From the NCBI GenBank assembly GCA_910591455.2, contig OU342816.1:9209638-9273637 (forward strand): a stretch of 64,000 bases of DNA, in the 5' to 3' direction. Under the pieces are notes generated by a model. It was not told the DNA's origin, did not search any database, and saw only the letters and a program-made list of their open reading frames with translations. This stretch comes from Pholis gunnellus (Eukaryota; Chordata; Actinopteri; Perciformes; Pholidae). Made by a program: the position numbers and the translations under genes. This document shows positions 25,801-40,617 of the stretch, piece after piece (the stretch's first letter is position 1; the number at the start of each line of letters is the position of its first letter).

Positions 25801-28800
25801 GCACAATAGCTGGAATGATCTATAAGCTGCTGTGTATTATGCTGCTGTGTGCTCTGCCAAATATCATCCAGGAGACAAAGAGCAGAGTGGAGAGAAAGAG
25901 GTTCAAATTATATCTCTACAGGCCAGTTTCATACAAGCAGGCCATCGGATACACCAAACATACACGCACACATTTACCACATCTGAGGTTGATAGTGTTT
26001 TTTTTGTGACTGGTGGATCAATACGAACTCTGTTAGTAAGCTGCCATCCCTGAGGCACTTTCCCACAAACAGGCTTAACACTCTCTGCTCTGTTGACCCC
26101 CCCCCCCCCTCCTTTTACTGCCTACACCCTCACTTCTTTTGTCTCCGTCTCCATTTAGTCTCTCCTTCTTCATATCCGCCTTATTTTCTTCATCCTTTCC
26201 TCCTCTATGTCTCCCACCGTCCCTGGTTTTCTGCGTCTTCTTTCCCTCTAAGTTCATTATCGAATCCTTTTTTCTCCCACATTTAAAATGTCATAATTGC
26301 ATGAGTCAAATACTGCTATAAATGGGCACTATATACTTTGCTATATTAATTAACTAAATGAAAATGAAATACATTAACAGAATAAAGACAGAACTTGGTA
26401 ATTAAATAATGAAATACAAAAACTTTAAAATGAATCAATTCATATTGCCTATAGCAAAAGATAACTGTCCTCTCTCTCAACTCTTGAGCGTTTTTCCTCT
26501 TTCACAAAAGGAACATCTCTAATGTTTTTGTTGCTTTCATCAGGGATTATTTGTACTCATCAGGGTTGTTATTATCCAAAGCCAACAGGGACATTGTAAT
26601 AAAATAGGCAGTAAAAAGGCCTCTTGCGCGCAGCTTATATAAGAAGAGATTTGAAGACAGTTTGACCTATTACGTTTGAAGTGTGTGTGTCTCATAAGCA
26701 GTGACTGGTGAGAACACCAATAAGCACACGTCCACACAAGTACAGTATGTGCATAAATTAGATACATGTGTGTCAAAGTATGCACTCGTGTACCACATAG
26801 TCAGTCAGAGTTGCTCGCAGCCCAGCAGTTCATGTGGGAATTAACCCAGAAATGCCAAGAGCGGTTTCTCTGAATGAGTAGTGGGTCACTGAGATATGAG
26901 TGGTTGAGTGTGTTTAGTATGTGCCATTTTATATATCAAGTCCAGCTAAAACCTTAATGGATTGAATTAAAGTAACAATGTTAAAATAACAATTTGGACA
27001 GACTCTCATACGACTATTTAATTAAGGTTTAAATACCCTTTGCATTGGATTCATGTTTAATATAATAATCACTGTCGCAGGTGTCAGCCCGCACTGAAAG
27101 CAGCATCAGGAGGCGGAACCAGGCAATGCCTCGAACCTTCAGTAAACGTCGTAGCCGGTTCTCATCCCTCTGGGGACTGGACACCACCTCAAAGAGGAAG
27201 ACCAAGGGACATCCTTCAATCAACCAGGTTACCATAGTGATACATCCATACTATAAGCTTGTGACTGATGTGTTTTTAGTATTTTAAGTGGTAAAACTAT
27301 AAGATAGTAGTAGTTTATGATGGGAATAGTTTGGATGCTCCATGTCAAGTCAAACACATTTTATGTACCTGTTGGTTTTAATATGCAGTACAAGTGCTCA
27401 ACAAACAACAAAAACATAATGCAGGTTTGCAGGATGGATAAATGTATCTAAAGAGTATTTTAGTAGATGTATTAACTGCAATGTTTGTGACATATTTGGA
27501 TACAGTTGCAATGTCCTGTTCTCTGTATGGTTGCAGGTCTTCGTTGATGGGATGGAGCCAGTGAAAAAGCCATTGGAGCGCATGTTTGAAGACTCTGCCA
27601 GTGAGAAATCTGTAAGCGCTCAGCCATCTTTACAAAAGTACCAACATGACTCAAATGTAACTTCATATGAAGGACCATAACACAATTGCGTCCTCTTTGA
27701 CATTTTAGATGTTTAAATGTTTGCTGTTGAAAATTAGAGGTACGATTTAAATGAATGTTGGCCCAACTTGTCACCATTTCCATTTTGGTGACTGTTTCTG
27801 TCCATACAGTAATAATCTTCCTTAGGCTAAACACTAAGTTCCTCCTTCCTTTCCTAGTTTGGCATTCACTACAGAGAACCAGATCAAATGTAGCTGTTTG
27901 CCTCTCGCATACGCCAACATGAAAATCACTAGGGCATCTGATGAACCTTTGTACTTGTATAATGGATAGCTGGCTTCTTAAGAGCCCGAGGCTAGCAACA
28001 TCACTGGATTTTCCACCTCCGTTCACTTAACTGAGATCCTTTTGGTGCTCTTGCTCTTCATTTGGTAGGTTATCTGGGCGAAGCACAAAATCCCTGCATC
28101 CTTCTGCACCAATGAGCATTTCTTTGAGGTCATTTTCATGCTCCTGCTTTAATGTTTTCAGACATCCACTTCTCTCCTAGCTGAAGAGTGAAAGGAGAAA
28201 TTTGCAGACTATAAAACTTTAAAAGCTGCAGGATTCCATCGTTTCTCAATGTTATCAGATGATTCTTGAGTTTATTTGTGGTGGATAAACAACCCTTTTC
28301 ATCTTCTACAGCTCTTTCTCCTCCTGCACCACTCATCAAATGATTTGCTTCACCAGACTTTGCAGGACTAACTTTAGTTTATCACTGCTTTCTTCTTTTT
28401 CTTGCTACTAACCACTCTGCGTCATAGCTAGACATTATGCCATTATTCTTCTTCTCTACCATCTTTTTTGCACGTTAAACACCATTTATAGATCCGTGTT
28501 GACGGATTCCCGTTTTCTTCTTGTCATTTGCTCCAGGCAATTCCAACTCTATCAGCATCATTGGCTTCGACTGGGGGGATATTTCTGTCTGCTAATCCCT
28601 CTGAGACAAATTTGATCCGATATGTTCTGATGATTAGCTTTCTGATGTTTCAACAAATTATGCAGACATTTGCTACCAAAGGACCCGGCAGCTTCACACC
28701 ATCTGTGCTTTTGTACGTCTGTCATATTGACCACAATTTACAGACAGTTGCAAATAATCAATAATATCTTCAGAGAGAAAAATAGATTATCCAAGGCTAC

Positions 28801-31800
28801 CATAGGAATGTAGGTTTTTCCGGGAGGACCTTATCACGGGGGTGGGGGGATGATATATTTAGATGAACTGTAAGGAAAAATGTCCAATTACCCATGGGTT
28901 GTGCAAGGACAAGCATTCCAACTCCATATTTTATGAGAACTGGTAGAAGGCAGCAGAGATGGGGAGGGGGGGTGGGACTCTGTGTGAACTCAGGAGATGG
29001 AAGAAAACTCTCTCTGACACTCACCCACTCTGATTGTGGAGGCCCCCAGTGGCTCCACGGGAGATTGATTTCCTTCCACCCACTCCCAGCTTCAGCTGGC
29101 AGGGTATGGGATGACAGTGAAGAAATGCATAGGAAGTATGCTTCAGTTGGTTCTAAGATAGTGCTGGAAATGCTTCATCAGTAGAAATGAGAATCTCTAG
29201 TAAGATTACTGTAGTTCCAAATATTCACATCTGAAGGGCTTTTCCCAGCTCTTTAATTATCTGTTTATTCTAGGGAATCCCACTGATGGCAGCAAAAGGG
29301 AGTGAGAGAGAAAGATAGTTTAGTGTGCTGCCTAGGACCCCCGCCCTCCAGCAGTGGCATCCTACATGGGCCAGGAGGGGAGCCAGATGGTGTCGAGCAG
29401 GGCTGGGGAGATCAGGGAGTTGGGGGGAGGTACTTGTTTGGGCCCCCGGTCTGTTGTCTGTCTGAGAAAATGTGTGTGTTTTTCTTTATAACTGTGTGTG
29501 TGTGTGTGTCTGTATTTTGTTTGTGCGTATGAACATGTATGTTGTTGCATACAAAAATGTGCTTTTGCATCGAGCATGCGCCCTCTGTTTCTTTCTCTGT
29601 CTCACTTTCACTCTAGCCAACACGTTAGATTCACACACACTCATGCAGATAGTTCATTGAAACAGGGACCACCGGCCCGTATTGTTAACAGTCAGCAGAT
29701 TGTATGGCGGGAGTGAAAGATGGGGAGGAGGGAGATGATGGAGCGATGTGCAGATAGAGGGGAAGGGGCACCAGAAGGAGAGGCAATGATTAGTGTGAGG
29801 GGGGGTTGCAATAGAGGAATGAAAGAATAAACGAGTTTGTGGAATCTGTTACTTGATAGGAGGAGATAAGGTATCAGTGACAGACAGTGTGAGGTCGAAT
29901 AGATGAGACAAACAGAGGAGAGAGGCTGCCAGATTGTCAGAGGTCAGACTGATGGGCTTAAAGGTTACGGACTCTGCTTGGAACAGAATGAGCACACATA
30001 TGTAACACATACCCACGCAGTGAGACAATTGTATCAGGAGGTCTCATCAACACAAATGAATTCGATTTTGTTATCAGATCTCCTGCTGCTTTCAGGCCAC
30101 CGCCAGTGTCCATCGTATCACTCGAATCAATCTAAGCAAATCTGTGTTTGTTATGTGAACAAGAGCGGGAATAACGATGAATTAGGAGGATTACTACACG
30201 GGTTTAGCAATTTCTAATAGTGGATAATAGAATACGTTTTTTTTCCTCATTCTTCACTCAGCAGAATTTCAATTAGAACTAAAAGGTTTTCATGATAACA
30301 TTGAATTTATTACGGGGTGCCTTCTGTTTTCACTGAGCACAAAGGCTACTCAAAGACGCTTAAACTGTGTATGTGTGTGTGTTGCATTTTCAGAAGGAGA
30401 GAGAGGGCTCTGTGAAAACACTTCCTCAGCAAAACGTAGACAGCGACATTTGGGTTCCTGATTACCTGACTCCCTCCTGGGTGTGTCTGCCGAACAATCA
30501 GCCTGTCTTGGCCATCATACAGCCCGGTGAGACAGCGCCGGAAGTCCTGAGCACCGTCTGCAAGGTGGGTCATCGCTGATAGCGGTGCAAAAAGCAGTGC
30601 AAAAAATGCACGCTCTTCAATTTATGGCATTTAAGAGTGATAATTACACACTGCACTTTGCTTTGTTGCACGTCAGCCTGCGCACACACATAAAGACACA
30701 CATAAATGCTGTAGCAAAACTGGTAACTGTCAACAGCTGTTAGGCATGCAAATAATTCATCTCAACAGGTTTGTCAAACACATGCAATCTTGAGGAAGGA
30801 GTCTCATAAAATTGCACACAGCTCTGTTGATTGGAGTTTAGAATACATAATGTTACAAATGTTGTGATTGCAGAGTGACATTTTCAGCTGTTGACAGCTG
30901 ACATGTGAAAGTAAACTTTAAAAAAAAATCGTGTCTTCTTGAATTCAATTCTGAAAACGAATCTGAGAATAGCTGAGATGTGAGGCTGTCTCTGGTATTT
31001 CTGGGAAGGCAGGATAGTAAACACTTTATATGTCACCATGTGTACTTCCACTGACAGTTTCACAGATCTTTTCTTACATTGTCCTTGCTCTCCATCTCTT
31101 CTTCTGCCTAATTGGTCTCAGCCAGAGACACACTGGAATAATGATGCCTAATGAAACTTATACGTTCCACTTACGGGTCTGTCGAATCACATGGGTAAAG
31201 CTGATTGACGTGTGTGTGTGTGTGTGGGTGTTTGTGTGCATGCATGCTATAAACATGTCACAAGGAACTGGAGCATCTAATTCATGGCCCCTGTGTGTTC
31301 CATGCAGGCAGCTATATATGTGGATTATATACATGATTGGATAGATGTATGCCTGTGTCCTTTTGTCAGGGGATGTCATGAGCTTATCTAGTGTGGTAAT
31401 GGAATGATAGGTGAGTTTAAAATATTATCCATGCGTTACATGTGAAGACAGGCTTGGTTTCAAATCACAGGGAGAAAAAAAAAACACAAATAATTAGAGA
31501 AATGATGTCTCTGAATACATTGGTTTAATTTTCTTCATTGCTCTCCTGTCTTGTTGCCTCCAGACCCATAAAATAGACCCGTCCTGCCACTACCTGCGTT
31601 TGAAGATGTGGATCGACAACCAAATGCTTGTTTATGTTCCCAAACTTGAAGACGATATCTCTGATCTGGTGAGGAAACACACACTGAAGCACTGTGATAA
31701 TACCTTGTGATGTAATGGAGGGAATAATCCTGTTATTTCACTGTATGTGATATTAAAGGTTTTTTTTTTGTATTACAGTCTCAGCTGAGACACAATGTCC

Positions 31801-34632
31801 TATTTGGATTTGGGGGTTTTCACCTTATTACTAATTCATTTTTCTTTCATTCCGGGCAGATATGGGTGCAAGCTTGTGCATGTTTTATGACTTGGTTGAC
31901 AGATTTGATTTGCAATGCATACAAAATTCCCAGGATGCAAAAGTAGCACCATCGCATACTCTATAAATTATGCAAAATAGTATTCAGAGTGTATTATGTG
32001 CACCATTATTCATACAAACAATCACTCTCATTGTAAAAGACCTCACCTCTATTATTCAGCCGCTGTAAACCCCGAAAAGAATTCTCTTTGCGACAGTGCT
32101 TTGTAGGTGATGCACTGAACTCTGTCTCAAAGTAAAGTCATTGTATAACTCGCTCTTTTTCCTCAAGAGGTCTTTTATCTCCCTGCTTTGATCAGTGACT
32201 CATTTCGCCCTCTTTCATCCTGAGTCTATGATATTACATTATTATTTCTCCACAGTGAGGCGAATTACACACGGCAGACTTCTGTCCCCGTCTGTTGCTT
32301 CATACACACAGCTGTGTCGATGCTCTCGCCCGCTGCGAGGTCAAGCCCTTGTCTGAGCACCAACTCACTTCTCAGACTTGGCTTGAATTTTGACCCCACA
32401 ACCTTCACTTGAGATTGCTCCGTTAAGGAGCCTGAATAATACATGAGTCTATCCACTCTTTATTAAGAGCGATAACATGACCTTGACCTTCTCCATCCAA
32501 CAACACTGCTATCCATCAATTTTTTGCCAATTAAATATAATTTCCTTGTGTTTGCAGCTCTACAAAGAGATTGAGGTTTGCCCCAAAGCTACCAAGGTGA
32601 TCCGGTTTGACAAAGCAGAGTCCTGCACCATCGGATATGGTATGCTTGTCTCTCACAATACCTCTTTTTTGTACCCTTTTCTGTCACACTGTCGAATTCA
32701 GTATCAAATGGATTTCTTAATAGACGTCTTTGAGTCATGCTCTGTTAGTGACTAAAGGGGGGTGGCCCTGTATGAGTGAGTTGTTTCTTAAGTGGAGCTA
32801 ATCACTCGGTAGTTATGAGTCAGCAGTGCACACTGTCAAATTGAGATTTCTTCAAAGAGGACTAAAAGAGTGAATGGCTGAATCTCTCTCTGTGTCTTAT
32901 TGTCTTTGTCTACAGGTTTTTCTGTGGCAGTTATCGATGAGGAGGGGACGCAGCAGCTCCATATTACTGAAGTGAAAGCAGAGGGACTGGCCTCGGCTAA
33001 AGGTACGCATTCCTTTTTAATTAATAAACAAACAAAGTTTGCATTGTATGGTACGTTTAGCGTCCTGAGAGTTTATATCTAGGCAAAGAAGACAAAACAC
33101 TGTTACTGTTACCATAGTTGGATCGGAGTGAAGTAACAACAGGGATTATGGAAAGGGTTTGTGAAAGCTGGGTACATATTTCTCTCTTGAATTTGTCATT
33201 GCACACTCAACACCCAAACACCTGACCTGAGAAAGACCTGATCCCACATGACAGCTTATCAGTGCAGCTTGGTGTGAATGCATCGCGTCAGCTACTGAGC
33301 TAGCAGAGCTAGCAGAGCTAAATCTCTTATGTATAAGAAAGAAGCCTGGTGGTTTTGGACAGAGTAGAGAAAAGAACACCTTGTATAGAAAGGTGTTGGC
33401 TCGCCGGTCAAAGGAAAGAGGGGAACGCGCTGCACACGCATTACTCTAATGCAGTCTTTTTATTTGATATTATATGGATAAAAATGTTGGCACGTCTTGC
33501 CCTTTTCAGGATTTACAAGGCAATCAACATCAACTTAGAAAGGGAGTCCAAAGCGAGTTCATTCACAGCCAAGAAAGGCCTCCAACGTCAGTATGGCCGC
33601 ATGATATGAACCAGCAACCAAAAAGTAGAAAAACATCTGTATGCTTGCATGAATAAGTCGAAAAAGAGTTGAATCACCTGTCCTATACACTATATTTGTC
33701 AGTCTGACGATTACTGGCTTTCATCCTGAAAAAGGCAAAATCTTGATCGATGAAATAAAAAATAAAAAAGATTGCATAGGAGCTATGAATCTGTGGCTTT
33801 CTTCTCCTTCCTGAGAGCAAAGAAGAAAATCAGCATTCCTTTGTCTGCTTCTGACTGCTGTTTGAACAGCCGGGTCTCGAGATCAACCCCCATTCGTTAG
33901 TCCTCATTTTTGAACTGAGCCAGAGAGACCTAATGGGTTTGAGAAACACACGGCCGCTCTGTAGATACAGCACTAATGTATAGAAAATAACATGCCCCCC
34001 AGGGTGGGACCAAGGTTACTCAAGTGTGAGATTGTGTCCTCCGGTGTATTACCAATCTAAAAAAGCTGCTCGCTTAGCAGGCTGCCAGCAGCCAGAGGAT
34101 ACAGCTGTACTGACTCTCCACCTCCAAAGGCGAGTAGAGCTAGAGACAGCTTGTGGCATCCAGACAACACAATGCATCTTTTTTGTAAGATTACACCGTA
34201 TTTTGCTGAATCACAGAATAAAGTATGTCAGGCACCACATTAGTAGGTCCATGTGCACGCTGGGATTAGCCTGTGTGTGCGTGCGTGCATGTTACGAAGA
34301 GTGAGGAGAATGAATGGGGAGTGAACGAAATCCCGCTTCAATTTCTGCAGGGTATACGCAGAAATCAGGCCATCTCTGGACAAGGAGCCCCAAAGGGTCT
34401 TTTCTCTCTCTCTCTCTCTCTCACTATAATTTCTGCTCCCCCTCCCCCTACAGAGGCACACAGAGACACATCCATGCAACACACACATCCAAGTACACAT
34501 AAACTCAGCAGTATATGGCCAGAGGGGTTATCTCTCTGTCCAATAAAGACTCTGCTACAGCTGACATTTCAACTCCCAGACAACTAGGTCATATCTTAGG
34601 GCTAAATGTGTGCTTTGTGTGTCTATATATGT

Positions 34633-34670
<38 letters not shown>

Positions 34671-37600
34671 CTGCATGTGTCTGCAGCATTCAGTGCGTTA
34701 CGAAAGCCATAGCACAGAATGCCTGCTGTTTTCTATAACAGTAGACGATACAAAATGAAACTTAAGAAAAGATAGCAAGCAACCATGTGCTGAAGTGTGA
34801 ACTGTGTCAACAGGCGCAAAACCCTTTGTCTTACTTAATTCTGCAGTGAGGGCGGGGGGGGGGGGGGGGGGGGATTGCTGTCAGATCGACTAAACAGCTG
34901 TCACAACCAATCAGGTTTATTGGGGGAGGTTGTCTGCTAATTGGTCGGCTGATTGAGCGCTAATTCTCAATTCGCCGAGCCGGGCACAGGTGGTTGCGGG
35001 GAGGGGCAAGAGAGAAAGCCTCAAACTGAGGCTGTGATGCAGTGAAGTCCATGGAATCTGTTTTTTTTATATATAGTACCATATAGATGATATACATGAT
35101 GACAGGACAGCTATAGACAGGCATTGCATCCTCCGTAAAGCCATCCAGTCTTGTTAGATCAGCATTTGCCTTAAGTGAATATGCATAGAGGGATGCATTT
35201 TTAATGTATTGGAAGACATTTGAGTCCCAGCATGTCTGGTTAGCCCCAGAGCTGCTGTTGAGAAGTATGGCACCAACGTTTTGCTTGTGTAGATCATATG
35301 TTCGCATTAGCACTCTGGAATTGATGGCCCACAGGAAAGCTGCTGTGTTAGATGGTGCTTTGTTGTTGCCTTTCACTCACTGTGAGTTGCTTTTATGTTG
35401 CAATGTATTTCTCTACAATTTAATCCACTTTAAAGGATGCAATTACTGTTTTTTTTTTTTTTTTTTTAGCTGTATAACTTGATTTTCTCACTTAGTTGTG
35501 TCCTTTCATTCTCCTCCAGGTTTGAAAGCAGGCGATGAGATTCTGTTGCTGAATGGTAAACCTGCGTCTGCCCTCCAAATGGATGATGTGAGGGCTGCGT
35601 TTATAAACCAAGCGCTGACCTTGAGCGTCAGCACCCTGCCCCAGCTGGACCCTCGTGTGCTGTGCTCCCTTCCACCGCGGCGCTCCGATGGGGAGCAGGA
35701 CCCCGCCACAGACATCTTCTCCCAGAGCCAAGGTAAGATTCCTGATCCACAGAAACAATGTGGTGGAGGCACGGGTTAAGTTGTTTTCCTTATTTGTGTT
35801 TTGAACAAAGGCAGTTTTCGTTAGATGATGTATAAATCATCAACAGTGTCCTCTAGTGACATATGTGAGGGCTTCTTTTTCATTTTCAAATTATAATTTT
35901 AAGTTTGTTGAGGGTTGTATCAGTGTTATCAAACTCTTCATGTTGTTGTATAACAGGTGTTTCTGTTGGAGTTAAAATCAGATCAGGGTTATCAAAACTA
36001 ATGCCTATTATATCTGTAGCTTGACAGCATGTTAGAAAGAAACAAAATAAAACTACCCTTTTAGATCTTAGAATTTTAAATTGAATTTCTATTTTTATCT
36101 CGTGCCTTGTACCATTGTAAATCCTCTAAACCCCCAACTTTGTGTAGTAGAAAAAGGAGTGTGCAGATGGTGATTTTCTTTTTCTTTTTTCTTTTTTTAA
36201 AGCAGAGGGTGAATAGTGTGATCTGCTAATTATGCTGTCTGATAACCAACCTGCAGGCAACCGCCAGCTTTCCTCTACCCTGCTCTTTTCATCCGTGCAA
36301 GGGCACCATTTGTATTCCTTTTATAAATTGGGGGCTCGCAGCGCACAGGCTGACAAACTGGCATTGTTTATACAGGGACTCTATGAATATTAATATGAAT
36401 CCGTCAGCAGTGCAGAGCTGTCATTGTGTAGGATATGCCATACGCAAAGGGTCGGACAGAGAACACAAACACTTCAGCAGCCAGATGGAGGTTATCGATG
36501 ATATCATGCTTAAGAGGTGTGTGTGCACAAGAGGCCTTCAACTCAAAGGAAATACATTTTAATTTCTCACGGATGCGGTTGGAATAATAGACGACACAGT
36601 CGTATCATAACAAGAAACAATAAGGGTTATAGGGATGTTTGTACTGCCGTCATTATCTTTGTAACTTAGGGATGCCAACTTACAGGGTCGTTTTTCATAA
36701 CAAAAGTATATTGTGCATATATCCAGAACATTTCTCTTTAACACTATTAGAGGAAGTGTAGCCAATTAAATACATTAGAACAGGTTAATTGAACAAAAAG
36801 GTCTGTAGGGAGAAGGTCCTGTTATTTGGGTACACACAGCGTATATTATGTACAATTTGCCCTTTGTGTCTGTCTGTAGAGGACATCCTGGATGAGGTGT
36901 CGGGGTCGACGGTGGAGAGCCCAAATCGGAGCTTAGAGGAAGGATCTCGGCGGACCCTGCAGAGTCCTGGAGATCATCAGGAAGACAAAACATGCATGGG
37001 GACTGGACAAAAGGTAGAATATGGCGTGCAAAGACACAACTTTGATATGCGTACACACTACGACACACGTGCACATACATGCAACAGAGCAGGGGATTAA
37101 TAGAGTAGTTTGACACAGTTTTAAACACAACTTGTCAGTGTCATGTGTTGTTGCAGACAAAGATCAACAGTTCTGGTATCAGTTTGTGTGTGTGTGTGTG
37201 TCCTGTGGATCAATGCTGGTGTTTGAAGTGGCTGATTAGCTGCATTATTGTGCTGCCATCTTTCAGCTTGCTGACTACAGCAGCAGTGTGGTGAATTCCT
37301 CCCTGTTTCTTGTCTCAGATCTGTCATACAGAAAAAAGAAAACACTGATATCACTGACCAACTATTCAACACATTCTGGATGAAAGTTTGAACAAATACC
37401 GAGAGTCTATGTGTTTTATGATTATATGACAACCCTCTGGCAGGTTTTATCCTAAATATTTCTTAATTTGTGGCCGATTTTTTCTTTTTTTTTGTGTGTG
37501 TGTGTAGCATGTGATGAGAAAGCTGGAAGATGTTCACAGGCTTTTTCATATGTGACACTTGTGACCTTTTACACAAAGACTGTTTTGGAACTGAAAGATC

Positions 37601-40539
37601 TGACACAAGTGTGTAAGTGGTCTGACACACACACACACACACACACACAGCCATAGTTCACACACTCATAACTGCTTTGAAGTTGCTTTGTAGTAAACTT
37701 AACTTGATGACTAAGTCATGCAGCTAATTTTTTATTTCTGTTGACACTACAACATACTGTAACCATTATCATATTCCTCCATAAATAACAGATTTGTTTT
37801 CATACAGTGCTGACAACATATTGCAGGACTACTCTGCGGTGTGTTGAATAGCTCGTGTGTCAATCCTAGCACATGAACAGATGTGTGTGCACAGTATGTA
37901 GTCGATGTGTGTGTGTGTGTGTGTGTGTGTGCGCTGTGGAGCACAGAGATGAGGACAGACAGGTGAGCGAAAGAGTGAGTGAACGGCATCACTGTCTAAT
38001 TACGTTCATGTCGGGTCTGATCAGGGTCGGCGCAGTGATTGCTGGGACACGCCGTGGTGCCAGCCGGTCTCCCTTGGATACGGTTGTCACTTCCATTACC
38101 ATGGCAATGTCTGATAACCAGTAACCACCGGAAACATTTTTTTTTTTTTTTGTACCTCTCTGTCGATAGCCCAGACATGGACAAAAGAGGAGAGGGAAGG
38201 GACAGCGCTGTGTTCTGTCTTGGATGTGTGTCAGTGAGCTTCAGTCTCGAGGGCGAACTAATGGGTGAGGTCAGAGCCGGCTCCAGTCCGGTTGGACAGT
38301 GGTGGTTCTGTGACTCCAATGTGCCATTATTCGTTTGAAGCAAAGTATGCGAAGATGAGAGAAATACCGACGGATAGGGTTGCCAGGATGGCTGAATAAG
38401 GACGAGAGGCTTTCAGTCTCATTTGGTGCACTTAATGTGGGGAAAACATCCAGCAGTTCTAAACTAGTTCAACTTTACAACAGTTTGAACCTCCGCACAG
38501 CTTCTAATTAACATTTAAAGGGATTTTTGCTATTCCAAGCTCATGTGTTTCTACATGCAAGAAGAAATCCATTCAAATCTATTCTAACAAGTGAACCACT
38601 TGGAAACACAAAATGCAGCATGTAATCTTTATATAAAACCTTTTTGGAAAGTGTGCAGTTTAATCATTTTAATGTGTTAAAGATTATGCAATCTCACTGG
38701 TGTCAGACTAGCTGTATGTTGTTTTCTATGGTGCAAGAAACTCGTTGTAGCATCTTATTACCATTAAACGAGGGCACAATTTGTTTATGCAAATGAAGTA
38801 AAAACGGTCAAGTCTTCAGTCAGCACAAGATGAGTACAATATTATTGTTTATCAACCAATAGGTTTGCTCATGATGATACGTGTGAAACAATTTAGTCTC
38901 TTTTGGACACACAATAAGGCTTGAGACTCGGATATTGTCTGTAATATGTTGTCCCTTGGTGTTTAATGCTTTGTCATGGGCTTCTTGGTTTATTATCGGA
39001 TGCTAATTACAAATAGAAGGGGGAAAAAAAGCCCTGCAAGGCAATACAGTACATCAGAGCAGAGCAATTTTATTAACAAAGCTCTGGAAATCTATGATCC
39101 TCACCTTTTCAGTGTCTCGCCTCCTGCTCCAGTCTCAAAGTGTGTTGTATTGTATCTCTCCTAATTTCCATCTGCTGTCTGTTTTGGCCTCATTTTTTCA
39201 TCCTCCTTTCTCTCTACCCTTCATTTTCCTTGGCTACTTTATCTATTGTCATATATTTTGTCCCGATAATTGAGTACAACCATGTCTTTTTGTCAGACGT
39301 GACAGCTCAGTGTTTTTTTCCCCCCCGTTTGTCCTTTCAGATAATCCTGTCTCATCTCTGGTTTGAACGCTCTTTTCTCTTCTCCTGTCCTCTAGTTTCC
39401 TTCTGACTTCCTCTCCTTGTTTACCCTCCTCCTCCTCCTCACTAACACCCTGCTGCTCCTTAACATAAACCGTATGAGGCTGCTGTTGGCTCTCAAACTG
39501 CTCAGCTCCCTATAGCTTTCCAGTCGACTGTGGGCCCTGACCCGAAGCACTTGGATGCTACCTCCCGTTAAAATAAATCAGTTAAACTTGCCACAGACTC
39601 CCTGGGAACTTTAAAAAAAACATGTTATTTATCCTTTTTAAATGTAGGTTGCCCTCTTTTGCCATGGTTTTGTTTCCACACTCTGCTCTTTTTGGAAAGC
39701 CTCCAAAGTGCTGAAGATTGCGTCTTACCTCATTTCACCCACCGCCTGCAGTCACATGGTGGCAAGATTGAGGAAAAGGAGGCAAAATGGGACCGTTTTA
39801 ATTATCCCCACATTCTAATTACTCCATTCTCCACAGTGTTTCACATCATTTAGTGGAGATAAATGAGTGTCTGGCTAGCCGGAGGAAACAGGGAGGTTCA
39901 TTATTTTAGACAAAGCACAGAGCCACCTCCTCGATATGAAAAACCAACTGGAGAATAAGACGGTGATTGCTTGCGATAACAGCGATAATGGAGATGACTG
40001 TGATTATAGTGTTCTCCAAGGTGTAGTCATCATCACTGACAAGTGCTGGTTATAATTTACAAACCTCTATCAGTTTGGCTTTGGGGTATTTGAAATAGGA
40101 AATGCATTATTCATTGTGTGAAGGGTGGAGGGGACGGTTTCCATCAAGATTAGTTTTGATTAACTCCTGATGGTATAATTCAGGTTAATTAGCTCCTTGC
40201 AGGCAGTGCATTTGTTTAATGTAGTTACTGACTGCTAAGAATACATACATTTTGTGTATCTTTAGCCTTAAAATCTTCTTTTCTTTCTTTCTTCTTTTTT
40301 AAATCGTCCCTCTACCTGCTTCTTCTTACTGCCCTCTAATAAGGCTTTACAGCTTTGTCCCAGTTGTTACTGTCTTCTCAAAGTCTTCCACTAGAGGGAG
40401 CACTGTGCCGACTCATGAAGACTGCAAGACAACAACAATGTTTCTAACACGAAGCATGCAACCAACAACAGATCTGGTTCAAAATGAATCAAGTATGATT
40501 AACAATGTTGGTTGGAATATTTCAGTATTCAGCCATCAA

Positions 40540-40617
<78 letters not shown>

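Larger units (their letters stand above)
33003..35519 (+). other. tiam1: TIAM1 intron 13
   Basis: Phase 1 GT-AG intron of 2.5 kb containing a TG tract (34636-34667), a 20-G run (34854-34873) and a short reiteration of GAGCTAGCA at about 33296-33319. Confidence 0.9.

Noticed and set aside
27472..28026. 184-codon open frame on the - strand
   Set aside because: Overlaps TIAM1 exon 9 antisense and intron; no domain and no start or promoter context.
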